Shown in pieces: positions 5,566 to 5,878 of a stretch of DNA of 5,878 nt. The notes under the pieces are model-generated. The model worked only from the letters and a program-made list of their open reading frames with translations. It was not told the DNA's origin and made no database searches. The position numbers were made by a program, and so were the translations under genes. The DNA lies in the NCBI GenBank assembly GCA_017998585.1, contig JAGOCT010000123.1:1-5878 (forward strand), in the 5' to 3' direction. The DNA comes from Candidatus Cloacimonadota bacterium (GTDB taxonomy: Bacteria; Cloacimonadota; Cloacimonadia; Cloacimonadales; WRIO01). Numbering within the stretch: position 1 is the stretch's first letter; each line of letters starts with the position of its first letter.

Positions 5566-5878
5566 TTGGAATCCATAAAAGAAATCTTTAAAATTGGTTT
5601 TGGCCCATCAAGTAGTCACACAATGGGCCCCCAGAAAGCTGCAGATGATTTCAGACGAAAATATCCTCATGCAGATTCCTATAAAGTCATACTATATGGC
5701 AGTTTAGCTGCAACAGGAAAAGGGCACTTTACTGATCAGATTATCCTGAAAACACTCGGAGACAAAAAAACAAGCATTGAATGGAGAGCCGATGACTTAC
5801 TGGCTTTACATCCCAACGGAATGGACTTTTTTGCCTATCAAAATCAAACAGAAATCGGTACCTGGCGAGTGTATAGTG
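5566..5878 (+). CDS. L-serine ammonia-lyase, iron-sulfur type, N-terminal part (cut by window end)
   Basis: The first 104 residues are the SDH-beta domain of the bacterial [4Fe-4S] L-serine dehydratase, which deaminates L-serine to pyruvate and ammonia in the cytoplasm. The signature [16 protein letters not shown] (residues 11-26) and [15 protein letters not shown] (about 47-61) are both clear, followed by HPNGM and the approach to the VYS(I/V)GGG segment. The sequence is shorter between these blocks than E. coli SdaA, and the opening [11 protein letters not shown] is the form I associate with spirochaetes, Bacteroidetes and clostridia. The iron-sulfur cysteines lie in the alpha domain, downstream of the window, so I cannot tell whether alpha is fused (about 400-450 residues) or a separate gene (sdaAA/sdaAB). 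The start is TTG with GGAGG upstream, 42 nt after mntP and probably in the same transcript. Confidence 0.93.
   Translation, partial: MESIKEIFKIGFGPSSSHTMGPQKAADDFRRKYPHADSYKVILYGSLAATGKGHFTDQIILKTLGDKKTSIEWRADDLLALHPNGMDFFAYQNQTEIGTWRVYS

Overview
This is an AT-rich bacterial window with two blocks facing away from each other. The left half (1-2950) is read on the minus strand. It holds an uncharacterised 181-residue gene, then what looks like a decayed small toxin gene, then a very long gene whose protein carries an FHA (phosphothreonine-binding) domain and runs off the left edge. The right half (3371-5878) is a tightly packed plus-strand cluster: glyQ (glycyl-tRNA synthetase alpha subunit), an uncharacterised gene resembling a nucleotidyltransferase-fold family, mntP (manganese efflux), and the start of an iron-sulfur L-serine dehydratase that runs off the right edge.

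The organism cannot be named from this window. Separate-subunit GlyRS, Shine-Dalgarno sites of the AGGAG/GGAGG kind and TTG starts are all bacterial and not specific. The serine dehydratase has the short-linker form that I associate with spirochaetes, Bacteroidetes and clostridia. The 181-residue protein has a GR..V.RK.NPR motif recalling short hypothetical proteins of Bacteroidetes and Cloacimonadota. An AT-rich, probably anaerobic member of such a phylum is a guess.

The two blocks are separated by about 420 bases without a convincing protein gene (2951-3370). This gap is not uniform. A stretch at about 3031-3190 has roughly 43% G+C (hand count), while both flanks are about 24-26%. The segment 3000-3195 can be drawn as three nested stems, its ends are complementary, and it finishes in seven Ts. 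It is my best candidate for something undescribed: a structured non-coding RNA of about 195 nt between the divergent genes, or a glyQ leader element.

The right-hand genes are spaced 22, 10 and 42 bases apart and are probably one transcript. They share no single pathway (translation, unknown, Mn export, serine catabolism). glyS, the usual partner immediately after glyQ, is absent from this position.
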